Of a stretch of 64,000 bases of DNA, positions 8,743-17,781 are shown piece by piece (the stretch's first letter is position 1; every line of letters starts with the position of its first letter). The translations under genes were made by a program, and so were the position numbers. The stretch is taken from NCBI GenBank assembly GCA_019119555.1, contig DWWU01000044.1, positions 1-64,000 of the forward strand, given 5' to 3'. A model generated the notes under the pieces. It was not told where the DNA came from. It searched no databases and worked only from the letters and a program-made list of their open reading frames with translations. Source of the DNA: Candidatus Fusicatenibacter intestinigallinarum. GTDB taxonomy: Bacteria > Bacillota > Clostridia > Lachnospirales > Lachnospiraceae.

Positions 8743-9567
8743 CTACAGAACCTTCGAGAGAAAGTCTCTGGCCCTCGGACTTTGCGGATTTGTAAAGAAT
8801 TTGTCAGGGGTGGTGTCTTCCATGATAACGCCTTCGTCCATAAACAGGATCCGGTTGGCAACCTCACGGGCAAATCCCATTTCATGGGTGACGATGATCA
8901 TGGTCATTCCCTCTTTCGCCAGGGCCTTCATCAGATCCAGCACTTCGCCCACCATTTCCGGGTCCAGCGCGGAGGTCGGCTCGTCAAACAGGATCACGTC
9001 CGGGTTCATCGCCAGAGAGCGGACGATGGCGACTCTCTGTTTCTGTCCGCCGGATAAGGTGGACGGATAAACGTCAGCCTTGTCTTCCATACCGATACGC
9101 TTCAGCAGTCTCATCGCCTGTTCCCTCGCCTCCGAGCGGATCTGCGCTTTGTTTGTGGTAACCGGCTCCATCGGCAGTTTTTCTTTCCGGAAAAGATTCT
9201 TTACGCTGTTTGCCAGGTTGGCACGCTTTGCTTTTCTCAGGTCCTGACATCTTACATAGACAGGGGCAAGCATGATATTCTGGATTACCGTCTTATTGTT
9301 GAACAGATTGAAGTGCTGGAATACCATCCCCATATGGCGGCGATGAACGTTGATATCAACCTTCATGTCTGCAATGTCCACGCCATTGAAGATGATGCTT
9401 CCTCCCGTGGGATCCTCCATACAGTTCAGACACCTTAAAAAAGTACTTTTTCCGGAACCGGACGGACCGAGCACGACGACAATATCACCTTTGTTGACGG
9501 TCACATTGATATCTTTCAGGACTTCCGTTTCGCCGAAATTCTTTTTCAGATTAATTACGTCTATCAC
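8743..9567 (-). CDS. polar amino acid ABC transporter ATP-binding protein
   Basis: The 274-residue ATPase has Walker A GPSGSGKS, the signature [11 protein letters not shown] and Walker [15 protein letters not shown], all typical of the GlnQ/HisP group. Between the Q-loop and the signature it has about 40 extra, mostly basic residues (around 105-145) that common GlnQ proteins lack. It overlaps the permease gene by 17 bp and lies last in a binding protein-permease-ATPase set, so it should power the same importer. The substrate cannot be read from sequence. Confidence 0.93.
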   Translation of the reverse strand: MIDVINLKKNFGETEVLKDINVTVNKGDIVVVLGPSGSGKSTFLRCLNCMEDPTGGSIIFNGVDIADMKVDINVHRRHMGMVFQHFNLFNNKTVIQNIMLAPVYVRCQDLRKAKRANLANSVKNLFRKEKLPMEPVTTNKAQIRSEAREQAMRLLKRIGMEDKADVYPSTLSGGQKQRVAIVRSLAMNPDVILFDEPTSALDPEMVGEVLDLMKALAKEGMTMIIVTHEMGFAREVANRILFMDEGVIMEDTTPDKFFTNPQSPRARDFLSKVL

Positions 9568-10261
9568 TCTTCTTCAGGCTCCTTTCCAGTATTTTGATCA
9601 GCAGGGAGATCAGCAGCACCAGCACAATATAGATCAGCGCCATCACCAGATAAGGCACCATGAACTCATAGCTGTTGCTTCCGATATAATTAAACGCCAC
9701 ATACAGATCTGCCGCTCCGACAAAGCTGACCACGGAGGTCTCTTTGATCAGAGAGATAAACTCATTGCCCAGGGTCGGAAGAATATTTTTCACCGCCTGG
9801 GGAATTACGATTTTGCACATACTGGTGCCGAAACCAAGGCCGACGGCCCGTCCCGCCTCCAGCTGTCCGGGATCCACCGACTGGATGCCGCTCCGCATGA
9901 TCTCGGAAATGTACGCGCCGCTGTTAATGCCGAAAACCGCCATTGCCACCTGTACGCCTGTCATATGCGCCCCGATCAGGGGAAGAACCACATAATAGAA
10001 CACCAGAAGCTGTACTACCATCGGCGTTCCCCGGAACAGGCCCACGTAAAAGCTGCAGAATCCGTTGAGAACTCTCGGAAGCATCTTGTATTTCGGCACC
10101 ACCCGTACGGTTGCGATCAGCGTACCGATGATAATTCCGATGATAAGTCCGGTCACCGCGATCAGCACTGTATTCTGAAGCCCTTCCAGCACCCTGACGT
10201 ATCCGTTCTGTTCCAGAAAGATTTCCAAAAATCTGTCTATTTTCTGTCCAAAATTACCCAT
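9551..10261 (-). CDS. polar amino acid ABC transporter permease
   Basis: The 236-residue membrane protein of the His/Glu/Gln/Arg permease family has about five membrane segments. It shows the family features [10 protein letters not shown] and the EAA-type loop [22 protein letters not shown] that contacts the ATPase. It follows the binding protein gene after a terminator hairpin and overlaps the ATPase gene. Confidence 0.94.
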   Translation of the reverse strand: MGNFGQKIDRFLEIFLEQNGYVRVLEGLQNTVLIAVTGLIIGIIIGTLIATVRVVPKYKMLPRVLNGFCSFYVGLFRGTPMVVQLLVFYYVVLPLIGAHMTGVQVAMAVFGINSGAYISEIMRSGIQSVDPGQLEAGRAVGLGFGTSMCKIVIPQAVKNILPTLGNEFISLIKETSVVSFVGAADLYVAFNYIGSNSYEFMVPYLVMALIYIVLVLLISLLIKILERSLKKSDRRN

Positions 10262-10288
10262 TTTCTCACCTTTTCCAACGTGTAAAAA

Positions 10289-10312
10289 TGCGGACAGGTC
10301 TTTCTGTCCGCA
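10289..10312 (-). terminator. intercistronic terminator
   Basis: TGCGGACAG and CTGTCCGCA form a 9-bp stem around six bases, followed on the minus strand by ATTTTTACACG. It lies between the binding protein and permease genes and could make the binding protein more abundant than the membrane parts. Confidence 0.7.
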
Positions 10313-10333
10313 CCTTTACGTCTCTGTTTCTCT

Positions 10334-10361
10334 GTAACCTCTCAGTCTGCTGAACGGTTAC
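10334..10361. repeat. degenerate R1 palindrome
   Basis: GTAACCTCTCAGTC and TGCTGAACGGTTAC form a mismatched R1, 46 bases after the binding protein stop codon. Confidence 0.55.
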
Positions 10362-10406
10362 TCTCCTTTGACTTTTTTCTCTCAGCCCGCAGCAATCCGT
10401 TTTTCA

Positions 10407-11324
10407 TTACTGCATTGCGTTGATAGCTTCTGTAATGCTGGCTGCCGGAGCCGCATCGATAATCACATATTTCAGGTTTCCGTTTACCAGATCCTGTACC
10501 GCCAGGGAACCGTTCTTATAGGTCACACATTTTGCCGGAAGTCCCGGGAATCCCAGGTCGTCGCTTCCTTCAATATAGAACTGACCGGTGGTACCCTGCT
10601 GTGCGCCGATGGAATCACTGTCAGACAGACCATTCAGGATTTCCTCAACATCAGCTGCCTCTGTGCACTCGTCGAAGGTTGTATCGCTCGCCAGCGTGAT
10701 TAGTCTCTGGGATGCCTGATAATAAGTCTCCGAGAAAGTCACGTACTCTTTTCTGTCCTCGCTGACGGTAAGACCTGCCATCGCAATGTCACATTTCTGC
10801 TGGCCAACGGAGAGACATACCGCGTCAAAATCCATATTCTGGATTACAAGCTCCTGTCCGAGGCTCTCCGCCAGAAGCGCAGCAATCTCCATATCGATTC
10901 CGTAGTAGTCTTCCCCTTCCATATACTCGAACGGCTCGAAAGCAGCATTAGTCGCCACAACAAGCTGATCTTTGGAGGTATCCAGAGCAGCGGATTTCAC
11001 CGCTTCCGGTTCTCCGCCGCCGAAATACTTGTCAAAAATCTCATCCAGCGTACCGTCTTCCTTGATCTGGCTGATAAAGGAATTCACCTGTTCCAGAAGT
11101 TCCGGCTGATTCTTATCCACGCCGAACGCATACTCTTCCTCTGTCAGATCAATATCCACAACCTTCACGCCCTTTGCAGCGCTGTCGGTTCCTTCCTTGC
11201 TTCCGCTTGCAGAATTGCTGCCCGAAGAACTGCTGCCTGTATCGCCGCTGCTTCCGCAGGCCGCCATCGAGCAGACCATCACAGCTGTCAGCGCCAGGGC
11301 AGCAAATTTTTTCAATTTTCTCAT
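10407..11324 (-). CDS. ABC transporter substrate-binding lipoprotein, apparently circularly permuted
   Basis: The 305-residue product has a lipoprotein signal ending at Cys23 (CSMAAC) and a Ser/Gly-rich linker. Residues 52-101 (VKVVDIDLTEEEYAFGV through LDEIFDKYF) match what is normally the C-terminal end of family 3 binding proteins. Only after this comes the usual N-terminal start, LVVATNAAFEPFEY (121-134), and the protein ends at VIIDAAPAASITEAINAMQ, where the usual final segment would follow. So the domain order looks rotated. ATG at 11324 is chosen for the GGAGG before it; an upstream ATG lies at the predicted transcript start. It should bind a polar amino acid for the adjacent permease and ATPase. 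Confidence 0.88.
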   Translation of the reverse strand: MRKLKKFAALALTAVMVCSMAACGSSGDTGSSSSGSNSASGSKEGTDSAAKGVKVVDIDLTEEEYAFGVDKNQPELLEQVNSFISQIKEDGTLDEIFDKYFGGGEPEAVKSAALDTSKDQLVVATNAAFEPFEYMEGEDYYGIDMEIAALLAESLGQELVIQNMDFDAVCLSVGQQKCDIAMAGLTVSEDRKEYVTFSETYYQASQRLITLASDTTFDECTEAADVEEILNGLSDSDSIGAQQGTTGQFYIEGSDDLGFPGLPAKCVTYKNGSLAVQDLVNGNLKYVIIDAAPAASITEAINAMQ

Positions 11325-11420
11325 AACTGTTCCTCCATCCTTTTCCTGTACACTTACGCCGATCCCGCAGCTTCCGCCGCCTTCATACAGCATAAATGCA
11401 TATTTATTCATCTCTTCCCT

Positions 11421-11448
11421 ATTATAACAATATTACCTCAAAATACAA
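11421..11448 (-). promoter_or_regulatory. promoter of the amino acid transporter operon
   Basis: TTGTAT (11443-11448) and TATAAT (11421-11426) are 16 bp apart on the minus strand, giving a leader of about 90 bases. Confidence 0.65.
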
Positions 11449-11498
11449 TTAGTAAAAATACACGATTTTTTCGTCATCCTGCAAATATCTTTTTCATA

Positions 11499-12788
11499 CT
11501 AATCATACACACGAATCAGGGAAGAAATATTCCGGATCAGGGACATTCCCTCGAGAATTCGGATCGCATCCATAAAATGCCGTTCCTGTACAGTCTCTGT
11601 GATCACAACGATCTCAGCCAGCTCGCTCCGCTTCCGTTTCTGCATGACCTGAGCAATCGAGACGTCGTTGTTTCCAAACACAGCCGCCACGGAAGCCAGG
11701 ACGCCGGAACGATCCTCCACTTCCATCCGGACAAAATATTTGCTTCTGATATCACTGATTTTGCGGACAGGAAGATCCTTATAGCAGGTACAGCCAATTC
11801 TTCCGCAGCAATCTGCCAGAATATTCCGCACGCAGTCAAAAACATCGCCGACCACTGCGCTCGCCGTCGGCATCTCTCCTGCGCCGCGGCCGTAGAACAT
11901 GGTATCCTGCACGGCATCGCCGCGGACAAACACAGCGTTGTAGGAATCCTGTACCGACGCCAGCGGATGATCACTGTCGATCAGCATCGGATGTACCCGC
12001 GCCTCGATGCCTTCCGGCGTCAGGCGGGCGACTCCCAGCAGCTTGATCTCACATCCCATCTCTTTCGCGTAGAGGATGTCCCGGGCTGTAATTCTCGCAA
12101 TCCCCTCAGTGTAGACATTCTCAAACACTACACGGGAATTAAACGCTGCGGACGCCAGAATCGCCACTTTTCTTCCGGCATCCAGCCCTTCAATGTCGGA
12201 AGTAGGATCCGCTTCCGCATAGCCAAGATCCTGCGCCAGCTGAAGAGCCTCGTCAAACTCCATGCCTTCCTTTGACATTTTTGTCAGGATGAAGTTGGTC
12301 GTCCCGTTGAAGATACCGATAACCTCTGTAATATGGTTGCCTGCCAGACACTGCTTCAGCGGACGGATGATCGGAATTCCTCCCGCCACGGAGGCCTCAT
12401 ACAGAAAATCTCTGCCATTGGCCTTCGCCGTATCCAGAAGCTTTTTCCCTTCGGAAGCAACCACATCCTTATTTGCGGTCACAACGCTTTTTCCGGCATT
12501 TAAAGCCGCCAGCATATAGGTAAGCGCCGGCTGCATGCCGCCCATTACCTCGATCACGATCTCAATTTCCGGATCCTCCAGAATCTCTCCGGCATGATTG
12601 GTCAGAATGGAGGGATCCTCCACTTTCTGCGAAGCTTTTTCCAGGTTGCGGACCAGAATTTTTTTCAGTTCCACTTTCGCTCCCAGTTTCGCCTCCATCT
12701 CGGATTCCTGACTTTTCAGCACCTTATAGACGCCGGTTCCGACAGTTCCAAGTCCCAACATTCCGACTTTGATCACTCTGTTTTCCAT
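11499..12788 (-). CDS. hom: homoserine dehydrogenase
   Basis: The 429-residue enzyme reduces aspartate semialdehyde to homoserine for threonine and methionine synthesis. It has the nucleotide-binding GLGTVGTGVYKVL near the N-terminus, the catalytic-domain sequence GIFNGTTNFILTKM, AEADPTSDIEGLDAGRK, and a C-terminal ACT domain (about 350-429) expected to bind threonine or another effector. The start is the ATG 22 bases after ridA; the frame is open a little further 5'. ridA and hom are likely co-transcribed. Confidence 0.95.
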   Translation of the reverse strand: MENRVIKVGMLGLGTVGTGVYKVLKSQESEMEAKLGAKVELKKILVRNLEKASQKVEDPSILTNHAGEILEDPEIEIVIEVMGGMQPALTYMLAALNAGKSVVTANKDVVASEGKKLLDTAKANGRDFLYEASVAGGIPIIRPLKQCLAGNHITEVIGIFNGTTNFILTKMSKEGMEFDEALQLAQDLGYAEADPTSDIEGLDAGRKVAILASAAFNSRVVFENVYTEGIARITARDILYAKEMGCEIKLLGVARLTPEGIEARVHPMLIDSDHPLASVQDSYNAVFVRGDAVQDTMFYGRGAGEMPTASAVVGDVFDCVRNILADCCGRIGCTCYKDLPVRKISDIRSKYFVRMEVEDRSGVLASVAAVFGNNDVSIAQVMQKRKRSELAEIVVITETVQERHFMDAIRILEGMSLIRNISSLIRVYD

Positions 12789-12810
12789 TACACCGTCTCT
12801 CTTTTTCCGT

Positions 12811-13209
12811 TTATGCAAGTGCTACAATGCACTCGATCTCTACTTTTCCATCTTTCGGAAGAGCAGCCACCGCAACGCAGGAACGCGCCGGTTTATCCTC
12901 TCCGAAGTACTCCCCGTAGACTTCATTGACTTTTGCAAAGTCATTCATATCCGTCAGGAAAATCGTGGTTTTCACAACATTCTTTTTGCTGGTGCCTGCC
13001 TCTAACATGATTGCGTCCAGATTTTTCAGAGACATTGCCGCCTGCTCCTCAACAGTTTCAGGAATCACATTTCCGTTGGCAACGTCAAATCCAAGCTGAC
13101 CGGAAATAAACAGAAATCCATTGCTCTTCACCGCCTGTACATACGGTCCGATCGCCGCCGGAGCTTTTTCGGTATTTACAACTTCTTTTGCAGTCAATAC
13201 TTCTTTCAT
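12811..13209 (-). CDS. ridA: RidA family enamine/imine deaminase
   Basis: The 132-residue protein matches RidA/YjgF in length and in FISGQLGFD, the central KTTIFLTDMNDFAKVNEVY, and the conserved arginine in ARSCVAVAALP. RidA hydrolyses reactive 2-aminoacrylate formed by PLP enzymes such as serine/threonine dehydratases. It sits immediately upstream of hom, in keeping with an amino acid context. ATG at 13209 is used because the ATG four codons upstream overlaps the AAAGGA ribosome binding site. Confidence 0.93.
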   Translation of the reverse strand: MKEVLTAKEVVNTEKAPAAIGPYVQAVKSNGFLFISGQLGFDVANGNVIPETVEEQAAMSLKNLDAIMLEAGTSKKNVVKTTIFLTDMNDFAKVNEVYGEYFGEDKPARSCVAVAALPKDGKVEIECIVALA

Positions 13210-13227
13210 CACATCTGTCATCCTTTC

Positions 13228-13254
13228 GTTACAGTTCAGCTACCTGAACTGTTC
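13228..13254. repeat. R1 palindrome
   Basis: GTTACAGTTCAGC-TAC-CTGAACTGTTC lies between the tpiA terminator and the ridA ribosome binding site. Confidence 0.65.
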
Positions 13255-13272
13255 TATTCTTTCTTATCTGCA

Positions 13273-13361
13273 AAACGTCCGTCTTTCTCCGCATTTCCCC
13301 GCACACCTTTCTTCTCATAAGGATGCGCAGGCGGAAAGCAGAGTTTCAAAGACGGACGTTT
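13273..13361. terminator. long-loop hairpin after tpiA
   Basis: AAACGTCCGTCTTT and AAAGACGGACGTTT pair perfectly over 14 bp around a 61-base loop. On the minus strand TTTTG follows; on the plus strand TGTCTTTTTA follows. Confidence 0.55.
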
Positions 13362-13374
13362 GTCTTTTTACATA

Positions 13375-14127
13375 TTATTTGTTATAGTTCACAATATCGC
13401 CGAATTCCGGTTTCAGAGAAGCTCCGCCTACCAGTCCGCCGTCGATGTCCGGCTGAGCAAACAGCTCCGGAGCCGTCTTTGCATTTACGGATCCGCCGTA
13501 CTGAATACGGATCTCAGACGCTGTCTCTTCATCATAGATCTCCGCGATGCAGTCACGGATTCCCTTACATACTTCCTGAGCCTGCTCGGTGGTAGCGGTT
13601 TTTCCGGTTCCAATAGCCCAGATCGGCTCGTAAGCGATCACTGCTTTCTTTGCCTGCTCTGCGGTCACATTCTGAAATCCGACCTTTACCTGCTGGCGGA
13701 TGAAATCCATCGTCACGCCCTGCTCTCTCTGCTCAAGAGATTCTCCGCAGCACATAATCGGTGTGATGCCGTGCTCAAACGCTTTCAGCATCTTTTTGTT
13801 TACGCTCTCGGATGTCTCAGCAAAGTACTCTCTCCGCTCGGAGTGTCCGAGCACCACATATTTTACGCCTGCGTCGGTCAGCATCGCCGGAGAAATCTCA
13901 CCTGTATAGGCTCCTTTCTCCTCGAAATACATGTTTTCAGCGCCTACCTGAATGTTGCTTCCCTTTGCAGCCTCAACAACCGGAAGAATGTCGATGGCCG
14001 GAACGCAGAACACTACGTCCACTTCCTCGTTGTTTACCAGCGGTTTCAGTGTGTTTACCAGTTCCACAGCCTCGCTGGGAGTCATATTCATCTTCCAGTT
14101 TCCAGCAATAATTTTCTTTCTTGCCAT
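13375..14127 (-). CDS. tpiA: triosephosphate isomerase
   Basis: The 250-residue TIM barrel interconverts dihydroxyacetone phosphate and glyceraldehyde-3-phosphate. NWKMN holds the catalytic lysine, VLGHSERR the catalytic histidine, [14 protein letters not shown] the catalytic glutamate and flexible loop, and YGGSVN the phosphate site. It starts 14 bases after pgk and is surely co-transcribed with it. Confidence 0.98.
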   Translation of the reverse strand: MARKKIIAGNWKMNMTPSEAVELVNTLKPLVNNEEVDVVFCVPAIDILPVVEAAKGSNIQVGAENMYFEEKGAYTGEISPAMLTDAGVKYVVLGHSERREYFAETSESVNKKMLKAFEHGITPIMCCGESLEQREQGVTMDFIRQQVKVGFQNVTAEQAKKAVIAYEPIWAIGTGKTATTEQAQEVCKGIRDCIAEIYDEETASEIRIQYGGSVNAKTAPELFAQPDIDGGLVGGASLKPEFGDIVNYNK

Positions 14128-14141
14128 GATTCCTTACCCCT

Positions 14142-15335
14142 TTATTTGTCGTTTGCAGCCGCTACGCCCGGCAGTTCTTTTCCTTCCAGGAATTCCAGAG
14201 ACGCTCCGCCGCCGGTGGAAATATGCGTCATCTTGTCGCCGTAACCCAGCTGATTGACTGCAGCTGCGGAATCACCGCCGCCGATGATCGTAACAGCCTC
14301 TGTCTCAGCCAGAGCAGCTGCAACCGCTTTTGTGCCATGTGCAAAGTTCGGCATCTCAAAGCAGCCCATCGGTCCGTTCCATACAACGGTCTTTGCGTCT
14401 TTCACAGCGTCGCAGAACAGTTTCTCTGTTTCCGGTCCGATATCCATGCCTTCCCAGCCATCCGGAATCTCTCCGCTCTTTACAATCGCTGTATTGCAGT
14501 CGTTGGAAAATGCGTCGCCGATTCTGTGGTCTACCGGAAGAAGCAGCTTCACGCCCTTTTCCTCAGCTTTTTTCAGCATATCCAGTGCATATTCCAGATA
14601 ATCGTCCTCGCACAGAGAGGTTCCGATCTTTCCGCCCTGAGCTTTTGAGAAGGTATAAGCCATACCGCCGCCGATGATCAGAGTGTCTACTTTGTCCAGA
14701 AGACGGTTGATCACGGAAATCTTGCTGGAAACCTTCGCGCCGCCCAGGATTGCCACAAACGGGCGCTCCGGATGATCCACAGCGTTTCCGAGGAAATCAA
14801 TCTCTTTCTGCATCAGATATCCTACCACACAGGTGTCCACATATTTTGTAACGCCCACATTGGAGCAGTGTGCGCGGTGAGCGGTTCCGAATGCATCGTC
14901 CACATATACGTCGCACAGGGAAGCCAGCTCCTGGCTGAACTTGTCTTCGTTCTTTGTCTCTTCTGCACGGTAACGGGTATTCTCAAGAAGAACAACATCT
15001 CCGTCTTTCATCTCTGCAACTGCAGCTTTTGCGTTCGGTCCGACTACCTCCGGATCTGCGGCAAATTTTACTTCCTGTCCGAGCAGCTCGGAAAGACGTA
15101 CGGCTACCGGAGCCAGAGACAGTTCCGGTTTCGGCTCTCCTTTCGGTTTTCCCAGGTGAGAACAAAGGATTACTTTCCCGCCGTCAGCGATCAGCTTTTT
15201 GATCGTCGGCAGCGCCGCTACCAGACGGTTCTCGTCTGTGATCTTTCCATCGATCAGCGGAACGTTGAAATCGCATCTCACCAGGACTCTTTTGCCCTTT
15301 ACATTAATATCATCAACTGATTTTTTGTTTAACAT
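14142..15335 (-). CDS. pgk: phosphoglycerate kinase
   Basis: The 397-residue enzyme makes ATP from 1,3-bisphosphoglycerate. It shows [12 protein letters not shown], the substrate-binding [18 protein letters not shown] region, [23 protein letters not shown], and the nucleotide site WNGPMGCFE with [10 protein letters not shown] near the end. The inner ATG is chosen for its GGAGGAAACGCTC leader. It heads a pgk-tpiA unit downstream of gapA, from which it is separated by a terminator. Confidence 0.98.
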   Translation of the reverse strand: MLNKKSVDDINVKGKRVLVRCDFNVPLIDGKITDENRLVAALPTIKKLIADGGKVILCSHLGKPKGEPKPELSLAPVAVRLSELLGQEVKFAADPEVVGPNAKAAVAEMKDGDVVLLENTRYRAEETKNEDKFSQELASLCDVYVDDAFGTAHRAHCSNVGVTKYVDTCVVGYLMQKEIDFLGNAVDHPERPFVAILGGAKVSSKISVINRLLDKVDTLIIGGGMAYTFSKAQGGKIGTSLCEDDYLEYALDMLKKAEEKGVKLLLPVDHRIGDAFSNDCNTAIVKSGEIPDGWEGMDIGPETEKLFCDAVKDAKTVVWNGPMGCFEMPNFAHGTKAVAAALAETEAVTIIGGGDSAAAVNQLGYGDKMTHISTGGGASLEFLEGKELPGVAAANDK

Positions 15336-15522
15336 GAGCGTTTCCTCCAATCTTCGCGTTTCATTCATTATCCGGAATCATGCGGGCAGCCCGCTTCCGC
15401 TTTCCTCCGACAGGCCTCAGACGGTGCCGCGAAGCGGCGAAACTGTCTGCGGGATACCATTCTGCCGGAAGACTGTTCTGTTCTTCCGGATATTCCGAAG
15501 GAGTTTCCAAAAGAACAAAAAA

Positions 15523-15548
15523 GGTCCGGTCCTCGAAAAGACCGGACC
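15523..15548 (-). terminator. intrinsic terminator downstream of gapA
   Basis: GGTCCGGTC and GACCGGACC form a 9-bp stem with an 8-base loop, followed on the minus strand by TTTTTTGTTCTTTT. It lies about 175 bases beyond the gapA stop. Confidence 0.85.
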
Positions 15549-15571
15549 CCTGGGGTTCACAAAATTCATAC

Positions 15572-15645
15572 CAGTTCAGTCAGCCGAACGGTTATGGCAT
15601 ACGGCCTGTACAGGAAATGCACAGACCAGACTGAACTGCAGCCGA
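15572..15645. repeat. composite R1 element, degenerate
   Basis: An R1 arm pair (CAGTTCAGTC..GCCGAACGGTT) is followed by GGCCTGTACAGGAAATGCACAGACCAG, the TGCACAGACC module shared with the other composites. It lies between gapA and its terminator. Confidence 0.55.
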
Positions 15646-15722
15646 AATTCAGCAATATTCTGTTCTGCTCAGATTACCGCCTGATCGCGGTTCCGCAGCT
15701 CAGCCGGTGAGACATTCTCTGA

Positions 15723-16736
15723 TTATGCCAGCTCGCTGAAGTATTTGATGGTACGAACCATCTGGCTTGTGTAAGAGTTCTCGTTGTCATACCAGGATAC
15801 AACCTGTACCTGAGTTGTGCCGTTGTCCAGCGGCAGAACCATTGTCTGAGTTGCATCGAACAGAGAACCATATCTCATTCCAACGATATCGCTGGATACG
15901 ATTTCATCTGTGTTATATCCGAAGGACTCGGTAGCGGAAGCTTTCATCTTAGCGTTGATCTCGTCAACGGTTACATTTCCTTCAACAACCGCAGTCAGGA
16001 TTGTGGTGGAACCTGTCGGAGTAGGAACACGCTGAGCAGCGCCGATCAGTTTTCCGTTCAGTTCCGGAATAACCAGACCGATTGCTTTTGCAGCGCCGGT
16101 GCTGTTCGGAACGATGTTAACAGCTGCTGCACGGGATCTTCTCAGATCGCCTTTTCTCTGCGGTCCGTCCAGAGTCATCTGATCGCCTGTATAAGCGTGG
16201 ATGGTGCACATGATACCGGTCTTGATCGGAGCCAGCTCATTCAGTGCTTTTGCCATCGGAGCCAGACAGTTGGTTGTACAGGAAGCTGCGGAGATGATGG
16301 TGTCTTCCGGTTTCAGAGTCTCATGGTTTACATTGTAAACGATGGTCGGAAGATCATTTCCTGCCGGAGCAGAGATAACTACTTTACGAGCGCCTGCGTT
16401 GATATGTGCCTGAGCTTTTTCTTTGGAGGTATAGAATCCGGAACACTCCAGAACTACGTCTACGCCAAGCTCTCCCCATGGGCAGTTGTTTGCATCCGGG
16501 AATGCATAGATTTTGATGTTTTTGCCGTCTACAGTGATGGAATCCTCATCAGAAGTTACAGTATCAGCCAGAGCGTATTTACCCTGAGATGAGTCATACT
16601 TTAACAGATGAGCCAACATCTTCGGGGATGTCAGATCGTTGATTGCCACTACTTCATAACCTTCTGCGCCAAACATCTGTCTGAAAGCCAGACGTCCGAT
16701 ACGGCCGAAACCATTGATTGCTACTTTTACTGCCAT
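15723..16736 (-). CDS. gapA: glyceraldehyde-3-phosphate dehydrogenase, NAD-type
   Basis: The 337-residue enzyme oxidises glyceraldehyde-3-phosphate to 1,3-bisphosphoglycerate. [14 protein letters not shown] is the NAD-binding start, [12 protein letters not shown] contains the catalytic cysteine, HAYTGDQ and [21 protein letters not shown] are in the catalytic domain, and SWYDNE lies near the end. GGAGGAATTGAAATC precedes the ATG. It forms a unit of its own with a clear promoter and terminator, upstream of pgk-tpiA. Confidence 0.98.
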   Translation of the reverse strand: MAVKVAINGFGRIGRLAFRQMFGAEGYEVVAINDLTSPKMLAHLLKYDSSQGKYALADTVTSDEDSITVDGKNIKIYAFPDANNCPWGELGVDVVLECSGFYTSKEKAQAHINAGARKVVISAPAGNDLPTIVYNVNHETLKPEDTIISAASCTTNCLAPMAKALNELAPIKTGIMCTIHAYTGDQMTLDGPQRKGDLRRSRAAAVNIVPNSTGAAKAIGLVIPELNGKLIGAAQRVPTPTGSTTILTAVVEGNVTVDEINAKMKASATESFGYNTDEIVSSDIVGMRYGSLFDATQTMVLPLDNGTTQVQVVSWYDNENSYTSQMVRTIKYFSELA

Positions 16737-16819
16737 GATTTCAATTCCTCCTAAAAAGTGTTTTTTGGATGTTTTAAAAGTCTCAGTACTTTGTTAAAGA
16801 AACATCAACCTTAATTCGT

Positions 16820-16848
16820 ATTTTACCTAATTCCCGGAGAAAATTCAA
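16820..16848 (-). promoter_or_regulatory. gapA promoter
   Basis: TTGAAT (16843-16848) and TAAAAT (16820-16825) lie 17 bp apart on the minus strand. The predicted leader is about 75 bases. Confidence 0.75.
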
Positions 16849-16864
16849 CCCTATTTTGAGGAAA

Positions 16865-16890
16865 AGCATATAAATTTTTTTTCATATGCT
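16865..16890 (-). terminator. hairpin after the PHP gene
   Basis: AGCATAT and ATATGCT form an AT-rich stem followed by TTTTCC on the minus strand, just upstream of the gapA promoter. Stability is modest. Confidence 0.45.
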
Positions 16891-16926
16891 GTCAGTGAGA
16901 AAAAACGGGGGCGAAGCAGACTTCTC

Positions 16927-17739
16927 TCACAGACTGTAAAAAACAGGCTTCCGGCCGACGAACTGCGCATAGCAGCGGAAGCCGAGCGTTTTCAGCAACT
17001 CCGCGGCAGAGTCAAAGGAACAGGCCACGTGGCGGGGCTCGTGGGCGTCGGAACCTATGGTGATCAGTTCGCCGCCCAGTTCCCTGTAACGGCGGATGAT
17101 ATCCGGATGAGGGTTCGGATATCCCAGGCCGTATTTCAGGCCGCCGGTGTTGATTTCCAGGGCAATCTGATACTCAATCAGAAGTCTCAGGATCTCGTCC
17201 AGTTCTTCCTGATAATCGCTGCAGCGGTAGCCGGCAGCCTTTCGTTTTCCGTAACGTGTGGCGTAATCCAGATGTCCCAGAGTCTGAAAATCGTGAAAAC
17301 TGCGGAGGTTTTCGGCCGTCGCGCGAAAGTAGGCCCGATACATTTCTTCGTCTGTCATGTCCGGAAACGAATCCGCATAGTACGGATCTTTTCCATCCAG
17401 CAAATGCATGGAACCGATCACAAAATCGAACGGCCACCCGGAGACGTACTCTCTCAGGCGTTCCTTCAAATGGACCTGAAGACCCAGTTCTACGCCGAAA
17501 CGAATGGAAATGCGGCCGCGATACTGTTCCTGAAGATTGAGAATTTTTTCCCAATAAACCGGCGTATCCAGCCGGAACTCCGTCTCTCCTGTTTCGGGAT
17601 TTACAGGGTAATCCATATCGTAATGGTCTGTAATACACATCTCCTTCATTCCAAGGCGAAACGCCTGTTCAATCATATCTTCCGGACGGGCTTCACTGTC
17701 CGAAGAAAACCATGTGTGCATATGACAGTCTGCGATCAT
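16927..17739 (-). CDS. PHP-domain phosphatase, histidinol-phosphatase type
   Basis: The 270-residue PHP protein begins with the metal-binding DCHMHTWFSSDSEA and continues with ITDHYDMDYP, GVELGLQ, GSMHLLDG, LGHLDYATRYG, EINTGG and IGSDAHEP. These are the ligands of the trinuclear site in HisK-type histidinol phosphatases. No other his genes are nearby, so the physiological substrate is uncertain. GGAGGAGATACG precedes the ATG. It follows mnmA by 42 bases, at the end of the iscR operon. Confidence 0.85.
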   Translation of the reverse strand: MIADCHMHTWFSSDSEARPEDMIEQAFRLGMKEMCITDHYDMDYPVNPETGETEFRLDTPVYWEKILNLQEQYRGRISIRFGVELGLQVHLKERLREYVSGWPFDFVIGSMHLLDGKDPYYADSFPDMTDEEMYRAYFRATAENLRSFHDFQTLGHLDYATRYGKRKAAGYRCSDYQEELDEILRLLIEYQIALEINTGGLKYGLGYPNPHPDIIRRYRELGGELITIGSDAHEPRHVACSFDSAAELLKTLGFRCYAQFVGRKPVFYSL

Positions 17740-17781
17740 CGTATCTCCTCCTCTGTACCTTTCTGTTCCCAATGGCGTCTC

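Larger units (their letters stand above)
15336..15722. other. gapA-pgk intergenic region
   Basis: These 387 bases hold the gapA terminator and a composite R1 element. No gene and no strong pgk promoter are seen. CGCCGCTTCGCGGC and other GC-rich stem-forming runs lie in the pgk leader. Confidence 0.5.

Noticed and set aside
16927-17739. PHP protein as DNA polymerase-associated or polymerase X domain
   Set aside because: It stands alone with full HisK-type metal motifs and no polymerase part.
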